Shown: positions 18,661 to 27,628 of the stretch, one piece after another
Layout: each line of letters starts with the position of its first letter
Numbering within the stretch: position 1 is the stretch's first letter
Source: Methylobacterium sp. AMS5
Lineage (GTDB): Bacteria; Pseudomonadota; Alphaproteobacteria; Rhizobiales; Beijerinckiaceae
NCBI RefSeq assembly: GCF_001542815.1
Contig: NZ_CP006992.1
Location: forward strand, 1,865,501 to 1,929,500
Length of the DNA stretch: 64,000 nt
Direction: 5' to 3'
Notes under the pieces: model-generated
What the model saw: only the letters and a program-made list of their open reading frames with translations
Databases searched by the model: none
What the model was told of the DNA's origin: nothing
Program-made: the position numbers and the translations under genes

Positions 18661-19929
18661 ATGCGTTTGTCCGTTCCGCTCCTCCTCGCCGCCGGTCTCG
18701 CGACCAGCCCGGCCGCCTTCCTGGCCGCTCCCATCCATGCCCGCGCCCAGGAGCCGAAGGCGGCCACCGGCGAGCCGCCGCCGGGTTCCCCCGCCGCCGA
18801 GACGCCCGCGCCGGTCCCCGGCTCCGAGACCCACATCGCCATCCTCTATCGCCCGGTGCCGGCGCCCTCGTCCTACGATGCCGAGGCCGATCCTGAAGAC
18901 CTCGGCGTGGCCGGCGCGCGCATGGCGGTGAAGGACAACAACACCACCGGCCGCTTCACCAAGCAGACCTTCGCACTGGACGAGGTCGCCCTCGACGGCG
19001 AGCGCGATCCGGTGGAGGCGGCCAAGGCGCTTTCGGCCAAGGGCGTGCGGTTCTTCGTGCTGGCCCTGCCCGCCACCGAGGTGCTGGCGGTGGCCGACGC
19101 GCTGAAGGAGACGGGCGCGGTCATCCTCAATGCCGGCGCGCCGGACGACCGCCTGCGCGGGGCCGATTGCCGCGCCAACCTGTTCCACGTGCTGCCGAGC
19201 CGCGCCATGCAGACGGATGCGCTGGCGCAGTACCTGACGCTGATGCGCTGGCGGAAGCTCTTTCTGATCACCGGCCCGACCGAGCGCGACAAGGCCTACG
19301 CGGAGGCGATGCGGAACTCCGCCCGCAAGTTCGGCCTCAAGATCACCGCGGAAAAACCCTGGACCTTCGGGCCCCTGGCGAAGGCCCGCGGCGACACGCC
19401 GACCCGGGCCGAGGCGATGGTGTTCACCCGCGGGCTCGACTACGATCTGGCGGTGGTCGCCGACGAGGAGGGCGATTGGGGCGATTACGTCCCGTTCCGC
19501 ACCGTCGATCCGCGCCCCGTGGCCGGCACGCAGGGGCTGATGGCGACCACATGGCACCCGACCCTGGAGACCTGGGGCGCGGCCCAGGCGCAGAACCGTT
19601 TCCGGCGGCTCGCGAGCCGCCTGATGCGGCCGCTCGATTATCAGGTCTGGGCAGCGGTGCGCACGGTCGGCGAGGCGGCGACGCAGACGCGCAGCACCGA
19701 TCCGGCCACGCTCGCGGCCCACCTCGTGAAGCCCGAATTCTCGCTGCCCGCCTACAAGGGCGTCTCCCTGACCTATCGGCCCTGGGACCACCAGCTGCGC
19801 CAGCCGGTCATCGTGGTGCAGCCCAGGGCGATGGTCTCGGTGGCGCCCGAGCAGGGCTTCATCCACCAGCGCACGCCGCTCGATACGCTGGGGGCCGACA
19901 TGCCGGAGACCGCGTGCAAGCTGCCGTGA
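18661..19929 (+). CDS. lutA: Lanthanide-cluster ABC transporter substrate-binding protein (LutA)
   Basis: 422-residue periplasmic binding protein of the branched-chain amino acid type, the subgroup found with PQQ-dependent alcohol oxidation. Signal peptide RLSVPLLLAAGLATSPAAFLAAPIHARAQ, a Pro/Ala linker, then the Leu/Ile/Val-binding fold with HIAILYRPVP, GARMAVKDNNTTGRF and LAVVADEEGDWGDYVPF. In M. extorquens, LutA belongs to the machinery moving lanthanide across the inner membrane. ATG 18661 gives a normal signal peptide; ATG 18640 is possible. It opens a ten-gene rightward cluster. Confidence 0.9.
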   Translation: MRLSVPLLLAAGLATSPAAFLAAPIHARAQEPKAATGEPPPGSPAAETPAPVPGSETHIAILYRPVPAPSSYDAEADPEDLGVAGARMAVKDNNTTGRFTKQTFALDEVALDGERDPVEAAKALSAKGVRFFVLALPATEVLAVADALKETGAVILNAGAPDDRLRGADCRANLFHVLPSRAMQTDALAQYLTLMRWRKLFLITGPTERDKAYAEAMRNSARKFGLKITAEKPWTFGPLAKARGDTPTRAEAMVFTRGLDYDLAVVADEEGDWGDYVPFRTVDPRPVAGTQGLMATTWHPTLETWGAAQAQNRFRRLASRLMRPLDYQVWAAVRTVGEAATQTRSTDPATLAAHLVKPEFSLPAYKGVSLTYRPWDHQLRQPVIVVQPRAMVSVAPEQGFIHQRTPLDTLGADMPETACKLP

Positions 19930-20107
19930 CCGGTCGCGCGAGCGATCCGGGCGTGTCGGCGGTCGATGCGGCAATCCACCGCCCGGTGAGGTTCTGCCGA
20001 TCATCTGTTTCTTCTTTGAGCGACGGGGCCGCAGGGGCCATGTCGCTTCAGCCGATGTGGACGCAGGCGCGCGAGACGACGCGCCGGAAACGACAGGGAG
20101 GACGCCG

Positions 20108-21094
20108 ATGGTCGCTCGCTTGAGGGCAGGACTGGGATGCGCGCTGCTCGCGGGCGTATCGCTCGGGAGCGCAGGGAGCGCGCAAGCCTTTACGGCCTAC
20201 GTCACCAACGAGAAGGCCAACACCGTCTCGGTCATCGATACCGAGACCCTGGCGGTGACCGGGACCTGGAAGGTCGGGCGGCGCCCGCGCGGCGTGACGC
20301 TCTCCAAGGACGACAAGGAGCTGTTCGTCTGCGCCAGCGACGACGACCGCATCGATGTGCTCGACACCGCGACCGGCAAGGTGGTGCGCTCCCTGCGCTC
20401 CGGGCCCGACCCGGAACAGTTCATCCTCGATCAGAGCGGCAACCCGCTCTACGTCGCCAACGAGGACGACAGCCAGGTCACCATCCTCGACATCGAGAAG
20501 AACAAGGTTTTGGCCGAGGTGCCCGTGGGCGTCGAGCCGGAGGGGATGGGCTTGTCGCCGGACGGCAAGATTCTCGTGAACACCTCCGAGACCACCAACA
20601 TGGCCCATTTCATCGACACCAAGACCTTCGAGGTGATCGACAACGTCCTGGTCGATGCCCGGCCGCGCTTCGCCGAGTTCTCGGCGGACGGCAAGTTCCT
20701 CTGGGTGTCGGCGGAGGTCGGCGGCACGGTCTCGGTGATCGATGTGGCCACCCGCAAGGTCATCAAGAAGATCACCTTCAAGATTCCGAGCGTCACCGAC
20801 GAGCAGATCCAGCCCGTCGGCGTGCGCCTGACCAAGGACGGCACCCGCGCCTTCGTGGCGCTCGGGCCGGCCAACCGCGTCGCGGTGGTCGATGCCAAGA
20901 CCTACGAGGTGCAGAAGTACCTGCCCGTCGGACAGCGCGTCTGGCAGCTCGCCTTCACGCCCGACGAGAAGCAGCTCTACACGACCAACGGCACCTCCAA
21001 CGACGTGTCGGTGATCGATGTCGACGGGCTGAAGGTGGTGAAAAGCATCCCGGTCGGGCTGCTGCCCTGGGGCGTGGCGATCTCGAAGAAATGA
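20108..21094 (+). CDS. lutB: Exported YVTN beta-propeller protein (LutB)
   Basis: 328-residue periplasmic beta-propeller: signal peptide LRAGLGCALLAGVSLGSAGSAQA, then about seven repeats such as TAYVTNEKANTVSVIDTETLAVTGTWKVGRRPRGVTLSKDDKELFV. Family members accompany PQQ-dependent catabolism. Its job in lanthanide handling is not known; binding of a protein partner is plausible. ATG 20108 follows GGGAGGACGCCG, a good ribosome binding site. Spacing to lutC is 38 bp. Confidence 0.9.
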   Translation: MVARLRAGLGCALLAGVSLGSAGSAQAFTAYVTNEKANTVSVIDTETLAVTGTWKVGRRPRGVTLSKDDKELFVCASDDDRIDVLDTATGKVVRSLRSGPDPEQFILDQSGNPLYVANEDDSQVTILDIEKNKVLAEVPVGVEPEGMGLSPDGKILVNTSETTNMAHFIDTKTFEVIDNVLVDARPRFAEFSADGKFLWVSAEVGGTVSVIDVATRKVIKKITFKIPSVTDEQIQPVGVRLTKDGTRAFVALGPANRVAVVDAKTYEVQKYLPVGQRVWQLAFTPDEKQLYTTNGTSNDVSVIDVDGLKVVKSIPVGLLPWGVAISKK

Positions 21095-21132
21095 GTTCAG
21101 TTCGCCGGCTAACGGCGATGGGAGGAAGCGAC

Positions 21133-21567
21133 ATGACATGGACGACGCGCCTCGGCCTCGCCGCTGCGGCCCTGATGCTCGCCAGCGCCCCAGCGGGCGC
21201 CCTCGACCTCACCAAGAAGCGGCAGAACCTGCCCGACCTCGTGCTCGGAAACGAGGAGGGCAACGACTTCGTGGTGGAGAACAAGGATATCGAGCTGGAA
21301 GCCGGCAAGGCGTATCGCCTGCGCATCGTCGCCAAGGGGCGGCAGGAATACAAATTCTACGCGCCCGAGTTCTTCCGCTACATCTGGTTCAACCAGATCG
21401 TGATCGAGCACAAGGAGATCCACGGCGGCGGCCCGCCCGACCATCTCGAATTCGACGATCCCGGCGAGATCGCCATCGAATTCGTCGCCATCAAGCCGGG
21501 TGCCTACAAGTGGTACGCGCAAGGGCTTGAGGAGAAGGGCATGGCCGGCACGATCACGGTCAAGTGA
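21133..21567 (+). CDS. lutC: Exported cupredoxin-like protein (LutC)
   Basis: 144 residues: signal peptide TTRLGLAAAALMLASAPAGALD followed by one cupredoxin-like beta domain (KAYRLRIVAKGRQEYKFYAPEFFRYIWFNQIVI ... GAYKWYAQGLEEKGMAGTITVK). There is no cysteine in the whole protein, so a type-1 copper site cannot form; the mature part is rich in Asp/Glu. The start at 21133 follows GGAGG at 21121-21125; an in-frame ATG at 21118 is less likely. Periplasmic; metal binding is a guess. Confidence 0.85.
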   Translation: MTWTTRLGLAAAALMLASAPAGALDLTKKRQNLPDLVLGNEEGNDFVVENKDIELEAGKAYRLRIVAKGRQEYKFYAPEFFRYIWFNQIVIEHKEIHGGGPPDHLEFDDPGEIAIEFVAIKPGAYKWYAQGLEEKGMAGTITVK

Positions 21568-21583
21568 CGGGGGACATCTCAAG

Positions 21584-21859
21584 ATGCGCACACGCACCTC
21601 CCTTGCCGCACCCAGAGGCTTCCGCGGTGGCGCCCTGCTTGCGCTCGTGGTGCTCGCCACCCCGGCGCTCGCCGACGACAAGGCCGCCTGCGCCGACGGC
21701 ATTGCCGCGGTGAAGGCACGCGTCGAGAAGCTGGCGCCCGAGGCCGTCCCGCAAAAACTCACCCGCGCGCTGAAGATCGCCGAGCGCGAACAGGGCGAGG
21801 GCGAGTTCGACGAGTGCCTGGAAGCGCTCGACGACGCCAAGCGGGCGCTGCCGAAGTGA
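21584..21859 (+). CDS. lutD: Small exported two-cysteine helical protein (LutD)
   Basis: 91 residues: twin-arginine-free signal peptide GGALLALVVLATPALAD, then a short, highly charged helical domain with two cysteines (AACADGI and FDECLEAL) about 48 residues apart, which could form a disulfide tying a helical hairpin. It resembles the last small exported protein of the cluster (28232-28591) in cysteine placement and C-terminal pattern. It lies 16 bp after lutC and 10 bp before lutE. Function unknown. Confidence 0.8.
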   Translation: MRTRTSLAAPRGFRGGALLALVVLATPALADDKAACADGIAAVKARVEKLAPEAVPQKLTRALKIAEREQGEGEFDECLEALDDAKRALPK

Positions 21860-21869
21860 GCGTTGCACG

Positions 21870-22619
21870 ATGAGCGCGGCTCTTGAGGTCGCCGGCGTCA
21901 GCCACCGCTTCGGCCAGCGCGCCGCACTGTCCGACATGTCGATCACCGTCGAGCGCGGGCATTTCATGGCGCTGCTCGGGCCCAACGGCGCGGGCAAGAC
22001 CACGTTGTTCTCGGTGATTACCCGGCTCTACAACAATCAGGAGGGCCGGGTCTCGATCCTCGGCCATCCCCTCGACCGCGAGCCGTCGCGGGCGCTCGCC
22101 GGCCTCGGCGTGGTGTTCCAGGCGCGGACGCTGGATACCGACCTCACCGTCGCGCAGAACCTGCACTACCATGCCAGCCTGCACGGCATCGGCCGGGCGG
22201 CCGCGCGTGCGCGCATCGAGACTCTGCTCGCCCGCGTCGGGCTGTCCGAGCGGCGCGACGACAAGATCCGCACGCTGTCGGGCGGCCAGTCGCGGCGCAT
22301 CGAGATCGCCCGCTCGCTGATCCACGCGCCGCGCCTGCTGCTGCTCGACGAGCCGACCGTCGGCCTCGACCTCGAATCCCGCGCCGACATCGTCGCCATC
22401 GTGCGCGCCCTGGTGCGCGAGGAAGGCCTGTCGGTGCTGTGGGCGACCCACATCTTCGAGGAGATCGCGCCCGAGGACGACGCCGTGGTCCTGCACAAGG
22501 GCCGCATCGTCGCCCGCGGTCGCGCCGGGGAGATCGGCGGCCCCGGCGAGACGCTGGAGGGTGCCTTCCGCCGCCTCGTCGCCGAGCCCGACAAGAGAGC
22601 CGTGAAGTCCGCCGCATGA
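21870..22619 (+). CDS. lutE: ABC transporter ATP-binding protein (LutE)
   Basis: 249-residue ABC ATPase: Walker [14 protein letters not shown] at about residue 37, signature LSGGQSRRIEIARSL near residue 135, Walker [13 protein letters not shown] and the H-loop ATHIFEE. It pairs with the permease LutF and the binding protein LutA. The stop overlaps the lutF start (ATGA). It energises the inner-membrane transport step attributed to lanthanide in M. extorquens. Confidence 0.93.
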   Translation: MSAALEVAGVSHRFGQRAALSDMSITVERGHFMALLGPNGAGKTTLFSVITRLYNNQEGRVSILGHPLDREPSRALAGLGVVFQARTLDTDLTVAQNLHYHASLHGIGRAAARARIETLLARVGLSERRDDKIRTLSGGQSRRIEIARSLIHAPRLLLLDEPTVGLDLESRADIVAIVRALVREEGLSVLWATHIFEEIAPEDDAVVLHKGRIVARGRAGEIGGPGETLEGAFRRLVAEPDKRAVKSAA

Positions 22620-23503
22620 GTTCCTCGTCCAACACCGCCGGCCGCACCGAGGGCGCCGCCAAGCCCGTCCCCCATGCGGGCCGGCTCGATGCGGTGGGCT
22701 ATCTCATCGCGCTGGGCGGCATCGTGCGGCGGGAGCTGCTGCGCTTCTTCCATCAGAAGGAGCGGTTCTTCTCGGCGATGGTGCGCCCGCTCGTCTGGCT
22801 GTTCATCTTCGCAGCGGGCTTCCGCAACACGCTCGGCACCTCGATCACGCCGCCCTACGAGACCTACGTGCTCTACGAGGCCTACGTGGTGCCGGGGCTC
22901 GCGGTGATGATCCAGCTCTTCAACGGCATGCAGTCCTCGCTCTCGATGGTCTACGACCGCGAGGTCGGCTCGATGAAGGTGCTGCTGACCTCGCCCTATC
23001 CGCGCTGGTCGCTGCTGCTGGCCAAGCTGATCGCGGGCGTCAGCGTCTCCATCGTCCAGGCCTATGCGTTCCTGGCGATCGCGTGGTTCTGGGAGACCGG
23101 CATTCCGCCCATCGGCTACCTCGCCGCCCTGCCGGCCTTCCTCGCCTCGGGGCTGATGCTCGGTGCGATCGGCCTGTTCCTGTCCTCGCTGGTGCGGCAG
23201 CTCGAGAACTTCGCCAGCGTCATGAATTTCGTGATCTTCCCGATGTTCTTTGCCTCTTCTGCCCTATATCCGCTCTGGCAGGTTCGGGCATCGAGCGAGT
23301 GGCTCTACCTGATCTGCCAGGCCAACCCGTTCACCCACGCGGTCGAACTGGTGCGTTTCGCTCTCTACGGGCGCTTCGAGCCGGTCGCCTGCGCCGTCGT
23401 GGTCGGCACCGGCCTCCTGTTCTTCACCCTCGCCGCGATCGCCTACGATCCGGGCCGCGGCATCATGGCCCGGCGCGGCGGACCGGCCGGCGAAGCCGCC
23501 TGA
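22616..23503 (+). CDS. lutF: ABC-2-type transporter permease (LutF)
   Basis: 295-residue inner-membrane protein of the ABC-2 permease type with about six hydrophobic segments, for example MVRPLVWLFIFAAGF, YLAALPAFLASGLMLGAIGLFLSSL and MNFVIFPMFFASSALYPLWQ. ABC-2 permeases commonly export, whereas the LutA partner resembles uptake systems, so transport direction is unsettled from sequence. Coupled to lutE by a 4-nt overlap; lutG follows 10 bp on. Confidence 0.92.
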   Translation: MSSSSNTAGRTEGAAKPVPHAGRLDAVGYLIALGGIVRRELLRFFHQKERFFSAMVRPLVWLFIFAAGFRNTLGTSITPPYETYVLYEAYVVPGLAVMIQLFNGMQSSLSMVYDREVGSMKVLLTSPYPRWSLLLAKLIAGVSVSIVQAYAFLAIAWFWETGIPPIGYLAALPAFLASGLMLGAIGLFLSSLVRQLENFASVMNFVIFPMFFASSALYPLWQVRASSEWLYLICQANPFTHAVELVRFALYGRFEPVACAVVVGTGLLFFTLAAIAYDPGRGIMARRGGPAGEAA

Positions 23504-23513
23504 GAGACCTCCC

Positions 23514-24143
23514 ATGATCCCTCGTTCCGTTCGTGCCCCGCTTTGCCTCGCCCTGATCCTCGCGGCGGCTCCTGCGCTCGCGCAGCCCAAGGCCGATCCG
23601 GATTGGCCCTGCCCGCAGCGCAAGGTGACGACTTTGGGCTACGGCTCGTTCTGGACCGGGCCGGACCTCGCCGAGGCCGGTGAATGGGGCAGCGACCGCG
23701 AGGCGGCCCAGCTCGCCCGCAAGCTCGCCTCCCGCCGCACCGAACTGCGCGAGGTCGACACCCTGCTCGATGAGTTCGCGCAGAAGGCCGATCCGGCCGA
23801 GAAGGGCAAGCGCCTGACCCGCGTCTTCGCCGGCGTGTTCGAGATCATCAACGGCGAGCGCAGCACGGTGATGAACGGGATCAGCCGCTACGCCCAGGGC
23901 CAGCGCCGTCTCGCCGAACGCATCCGCGACGAGGCGGACAAGGTGAGCGAGCTCAAGGACAGCCCGGAATCCGATTCCACCAAGGTCGCCTCCAAGGACG
24001 TCGCGGACCTGGAAAGCCGGTTCAACTGGGACCGTCGCATCTTCGACGAGCGCAACCAATCGGTCTCCTATGTCTGCGAGGTACCGACGATTCTGGAGCA
24101 GCGCCTGGGCGAGATTGCCCGCCGAATCCAGGCGCATCTCTGA
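23514..24143 (+). CDS. lutG: Exported protein of the lanthanide cluster (LutG)
   Basis: 209 residues: signal peptide RAPLCLALILAAAPALAQ, then a mainly helical mature part with two cysteines (WPCPQRKVTTLG near residue 32 and SYVCEVPTILEQRLG near residue 190) that may form a disulfide. The middle is strongly charged, with RRTELREVDTLLDEFAQKADP and RRLAERIRDEADKVSELKD suggesting coiled coil. Periplasmic; function unknown. It ends the tightly packed lutA-G transcript unit; a 543-bp gap follows. Confidence 0.82.
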   Translation: MIPRSVRAPLCLALILAAAPALAQPKADPDWPCPQRKVTTLGYGSFWTGPDLAEAGEWGSDREAAQLARKLASRRTELREVDTLLDEFAQKADPAEKGKRLTRVFAGVFEIINGERSTVMNGISRYAQGQRRLAERIRDEADKVSELKDSPESDSTKVASKDVADLESRFNWDRRIFDERNQSVSYVCEVPTILEQRLGEIARRIQAHL

Positions 24144-24686
24144 CCCGCTTGCGGTCGGAACGGACGAATCCGTTTCCGCCGAACGCCGCGGCACGAGCGT
24201 ATTGAGCCGGCCGGTCCGCGAGTCCGTGCCGGGACTCAGGACAGGCCCCGGAGGTGGAAGCGTTTTACCTTGAGAACTGCCGCCCTGAATTTTGCTGTCT
24301 GATGCAATGCGGCCTTGGCTCGGGCGAAACGACTTCGGGCTGCGTTCCGGGATCGGCTGTTCTGGTTGTGACGAAGCGGCGGGATGTGCGGGCAGCCCGA
24401 TTTTCGGGCGAGAAAGACCTGTCGCGATCTTGTTCGGAGCGGCTGACGAAAGCTGCCCAGCCATTGCCGAATGATCCTGGTTGGGTCTGCCTTTTTATCC
24501 GTAAGTCTTTGACGGAACGGCAGAAACATGTTGCCAGAACACCACGCTTCAGCGGAAGCTTGAGTGTCTCATCATAATTGGTCCTGTAGAAGCTCGGCAG
24601 CGATTGTCGTTGCCCCCCTCCTTCAGCAACATCCGGCGACGGTTCCGCTCGAACGGGCCGCAAGCACGAATGATAAGGGCTGGGGA
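24144..24686. other. 543-bp gap between lutG and lutH, probable lutH promoter and leader
   Basis: No credible gene is seen. The stretch is clearly richer in A/T than its surroundings, especially 24480-24600. An imperfect hairpin (CGGAACGGA/TCCGTTTCCG, about 24155-24175) right after lutG could end the first transcript. The sequence TGAGTGTCTCATCA at 24561-24574 resembles a motif seen near 31900 and 52935. The size suggests that lutH has its own promoter. Confidence 0.5.
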
Positions 24687-27212
24687 ATGACAATGCGGGT
24701 GCTGCGAGGCAGCCTCATCGCATCGGTTGCACTGCTTCCGGGACATGTGATGGCGCAAGGCGCGGGCGGTGGACAGGCCGTTACGCTCGAAGAGATCAGC
24801 GTCGTCTCGAATACGCCGGTCGCGGCCTCGCGCCGGGTGGTTTCCACCTCGACCGCGTCGGGCCTGCGCGAAGTCACGGTCCTCGACGGCATCGACCGCA
24901 ACAAGCTGCCGCAGAACACGAGCGTGCTGACCTCGGGCGACGTCTCGCGCGTCGGCTTTCCCAGCACGGTGCGGGCGCTCGACGAGCGCGTCGGCTCGAT
25001 CAGCGTCAACAACGCCCAGGGCAATCCCTTCCAGCCGACGATCACCTATCGCGGCTTCGAGGCCTCGCCGCTCGGCGGCTCGCCGCAGGGCGTGGCCGTT
25101 TACCTCAACGGCGCCCGTTTCAACACCTCGTTCGGCGACACGGTGCAGTGGGATCTGATCCCCGACATCGCCGTCGATCGGATCGAGCTGGAGGGCTCGA
25201 ACCCGGCCTTCGGCCTCAACGCGCTCGGCGGCTCGCTGGCGGTGACGCTCAAGAACGGCTTCACCTACCAGGGCAGCGAGATCAACGTGCTCGGCGGCTC
25301 GTTCGGGCGCGGCGCGGTGGCGTTCCAGCACGGCCAGCGCATCGACAATATCGGCCTCTACGTCGCCGGCACCAAGCTCGGCGAGGACGGTTGGCGCAAG
25401 CACTCGCCCTCGCGGCTCAACCAGATCTACGCCGATCTCGGCGTGCAGGGCGAGAAGAGCGAATTCCACTTCAACGTCATCGGCGCCAGCAACAGCCTGA
25501 CCGGCAACGGCACTGCCCCGGTCGAGTTGCTGAAGGCCGATCGCAGCGACGTCTTCACCTATCCCGACCAGACCAAGAACGACTTTCTGCGCTTCCAGCT
25601 CTCCGGCACCTACGACGTCACCCCGACGATCACCGTGCAGGGCAACGCCTATTACGGCCTGTTCCGCCAGCGCACCGCCAACGGTGACGCCGCCGACGTG
25701 GAGAACTGCGAGGTCGACGAGCGTTTCGTCTGCTCCGAGGGCGCGGACGACAACCAGTTCTTCCTGCGTGACCGCACCGGCAACCCCGTGCGGACCGACC
25801 GGCTGCGCACCTTCAACTTCGGCGGGATCAACCCGACCTTCGCCGACCGCTTCGACGAGGGCGGACCCTACGCCTTCCTCAACCAGACCCGCACCGACAC
25901 CGACAATTTCGGCGCCACGGTCCAGACCGTGGTGCGCGAGACGCTGTTCGGCCTGCCGAACCGCTTCGTGCTCGGCGGCTCTTATGACGGTGGCCGCACC
26001 CGCTTCACGGCGGACAACTCCATCGGCGGCCTCACGCTCGACCGCGGCTTCTCGCCCCCCGGCATCGTCGTCTCCAGCGACGACGGCATCATCACGCCGG
26101 TCTCGGTGCGGACCTCGAACGATTACGGCGGCATCTACTTCAACAACAACACCGACCTGACCGACCGGCTGACCCTGACGCTGCAGGGCCGGTTCAACAT
26201 GGCCAAGATCATCCTGCGCGACCAGATCGGTACGGCGCTGAACGGCGACCACTACTACCAGCGCTTCAACCCCGGCATCGGCGCGACCTACAAGGTCATC
26301 CCCGACTACCTCGTCGCCTACGGCGGATACACGGAAGCCAACCGCGCCCCGACCCCGGCCGAACTGTCCTGCGCGGACCCGCAGGCGCCCTGCTCGCTCA
26401 CCAACTTCTTCGTCGGCGATCCGCCGCTGAAGCAGGTCGTGGCGCGCACGGTCGAGGCCGGTGTCCGCGGCCGCATCCCGCAGCCCGACGCGTATTTCGG
26501 CGGTATCCTGTCGTGGAAGGCCGGCTTCTTCTCGACCCGCAACGACGACGACATCCTGTTCGTGCCCGCCCCCGACACGATCGGCCGCGCCTACTTCCGT
26601 AACGTCGGCTCGACCAAGCGGCAGGGCGTCGAGGCGAGCCTGTTCTACAACGCGCCGCGCTGGAACGCCTTCATCGACTACGCCTTCGTCGATGCGACCT
26701 TCGAGTCGCCGGTCGAACTCGCCGCGCCCGGCAACCCGTTCAACAGCGCGGGCGGCGACGAGAGCGGTGTCGTGCTCGTGCGTCCGGGCAACCGCCTGCC
26801 CGGCGTCGCGCCGCACCAGCTCAAGGTCGGCGTGCAATATCAGGTGACGCCGGAATGGCGGGTCGGCGCGCTCGCGCGCTTCGCCACGGGCAAGTTCCTC
26901 GTCGGCGACCCGACCAACCAGAACAAGACCACCGGCGACTTCGCGGTGTTCGGCTTCAACACGAGCTACCGCGTGGCGTCGAACATCGAGCTCTACGGCT
27001 ACGTCGAGAACGCCTTCAACGCCAACTACGCGACCTTCGGCACCTTCTCGCCGGTGAACGAGGTTCCGATCGTCCGGGTGCCCAACGCCACCTCGAACCG
27101 CAGCCTCGCGCCCGGCGCGCCGGTGGCGGCCTTCGGTGGTCTGCGCATCCTGTTCGAGCCGCCGCCTGCGGCCCCCGTGGTCGAGCCTTTCCCGCTGGTC
27201 CGGAAGGGCTGA
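24687..27212 (+). CDS. lutH: TonB-dependent outer-membrane receptor of the lanthanide cluster (LutH)
   Basis: 841-residue receptor: signal peptide RGSLIASVALLPGHVMAQ, a possible TonB box in AVTLEEISVVS, a plug domain (about residues 45-190, with TITYRGFEASPLGGSPQGVAVYLNGA) and a 22-strand barrel type C-terminal region. In M. extorquens LutH carries the lanthanide complex, probably with an organic carrier, across the outer membrane. The barrel ends LRILFEPP, followed by a Pro-rich tail instead of a terminal aromatic. ATG 24687 is chosen because AAGGG sits 7 nt upstream; the frame is open further up. Confidence 0.93.
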   Translation: MTMRVLRGSLIASVALLPGHVMAQGAGGGQAVTLEEISVVSNTPVAASRRVVSTSTASGLREVTVLDGIDRNKLPQNTSVLTSGDVSRVGFPSTVRALDERVGSISVNNAQGNPFQPTITYRGFEASPLGGSPQGVAVYLNGARFNTSFGDTVQWDLIPDIAVDRIELEGSNPAFGLNALGGSLAVTLKNGFTYQGSEINVLGGSFGRGAVAFQHGQRIDNIGLYVAGTKLGEDGWRKHSPSRLNQIYADLGVQGEKSEFHFNVIGASNSLTGNGTAPVELLKADRSDVFTYPDQTKNDFLRFQLSGTYDVTPTITVQGNAYYGLFRQRTANGDAADVENCEVDERFVCSEGADDNQFFLRDRTGNPVRTDRLRTFNFGGINPTFADRFDEGGPYAFLNQTRTDTDNFGATVQTVVRETLFGLPNRFVLGGSYDGGRTRFTADNSIGGLTLDRGFSPPGIVVSSDDGIITPVSVRTSNDYGGIYFNNNTDLTDRLTLTLQGRFNMAKIILRDQIGTALNGDHYYQRFNPGIGATYKVIPDYLVAYGGYTEANRAPTPAELSCADPQAPCSLTNFFVGDPPLKQVVARTVEAGVRGRIPQPDAYFGGILSWKAGFFSTRNDDDILFVPAPDTIGRAYFRNVGSTKRQGVEASLFYNAPRWNAFIDYAFVDATFESPVELAAPGNPFNSAGGDESGVVLVRPGNRLPGVAPHQLKVGVQYQVTPEWRVGALARFATGKFLVGDPTNQNKTTGDFAVFGFNTSYRVASNIELYGYVENAFNANYATFGTFSPVNEVPIVRVPNATSNRSLAPGAPVAAFGGLRILFEPPPAAPVVEPFPLVRKG

Positions 27213-27278
27213 GCGGATCTCAGGCCCGAACACGCTCCCGGACCGAATCCGGTCCGGGACATCTCTCGATCGACGCGA

Positions 27279-27310
27279 GCGGCGCGGTTCTCTTGAACCG
27301 CGCCGCTTCC
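27279..27310 (+). terminator. Hairpin terminator after lutH
   Basis: GCGGCGCGGTTC (27279-27290), loop TCTT, and GAACCGCGCCGC (27295-27306) make a perfect 12-bp stem, followed by TTCC. A second 8-bp hairpin (CCCGGACC/GGTCCGGG, 27237-27258) precedes it. The T tract is weak, so termination may be partial or Rho-assisted. Confidence 0.65.
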
Positions 27311-27400
27311 ATATCCGACCTCAGCTCCAGGGGGCGGGCTCGAGCACCATGCCGAAAGGTGGTCTCCGGCTTTCGGGAAAAGTGAAGCGAAAACAAGCGC

Positions 27401-27442
27401 CTGAAGCATCGTCCCGGATCGGTATCCAGGACGATGCTTCAG
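27401..27442. repeat. 14-bp perfect inverted repeat between lutH and lanM
   Basis: CTGAAGCATCGTCC (27401-27414) and its exact complement at 27429-27442 enclose a 14-nt loop. The gap 27213-27628 (416 bp) otherwise holds the lutH hairpins and, nearer lanM, its promoter region. The palindrome looks like a dispersed REP-type element rather than a terminator, since no T tract follows. Confidence 0.6.
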
Positions 27443-27628
27443 ACGCGATCTGTGATTTTCATCCTGCCTATTGCCAATGTCTCCCGGGCAAGTTACGCAA
27501 TCGAAGCGAGGCCGAACGGCCGCTTGTCCCGTGGCATGTTTGCCCGAGGCATGGTGGTCGCGAGCGTCTCCGCGATTTTGCCGTTTGCCCGGTTTTGCCG
27601 GGCCTCTTCGATCAGGAGTTTGCCCCCG

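Noticed and set aside
24254..24577. 107-codon plus-strand frame in the lutG-lutH gap
   Set aside because: No ribosome site, no domain, unusual Cys/Ser/Arg composition; more likely untranslated leader DNA.
24549..27233. 894-codon open frame on the minus strand opposite lutH
   Set aside because: Its product is a low-complexity Arg/Val/Gly-rich string without domains; it mirrors the codon structure of the real receptor gene and is a high-GC shadow.
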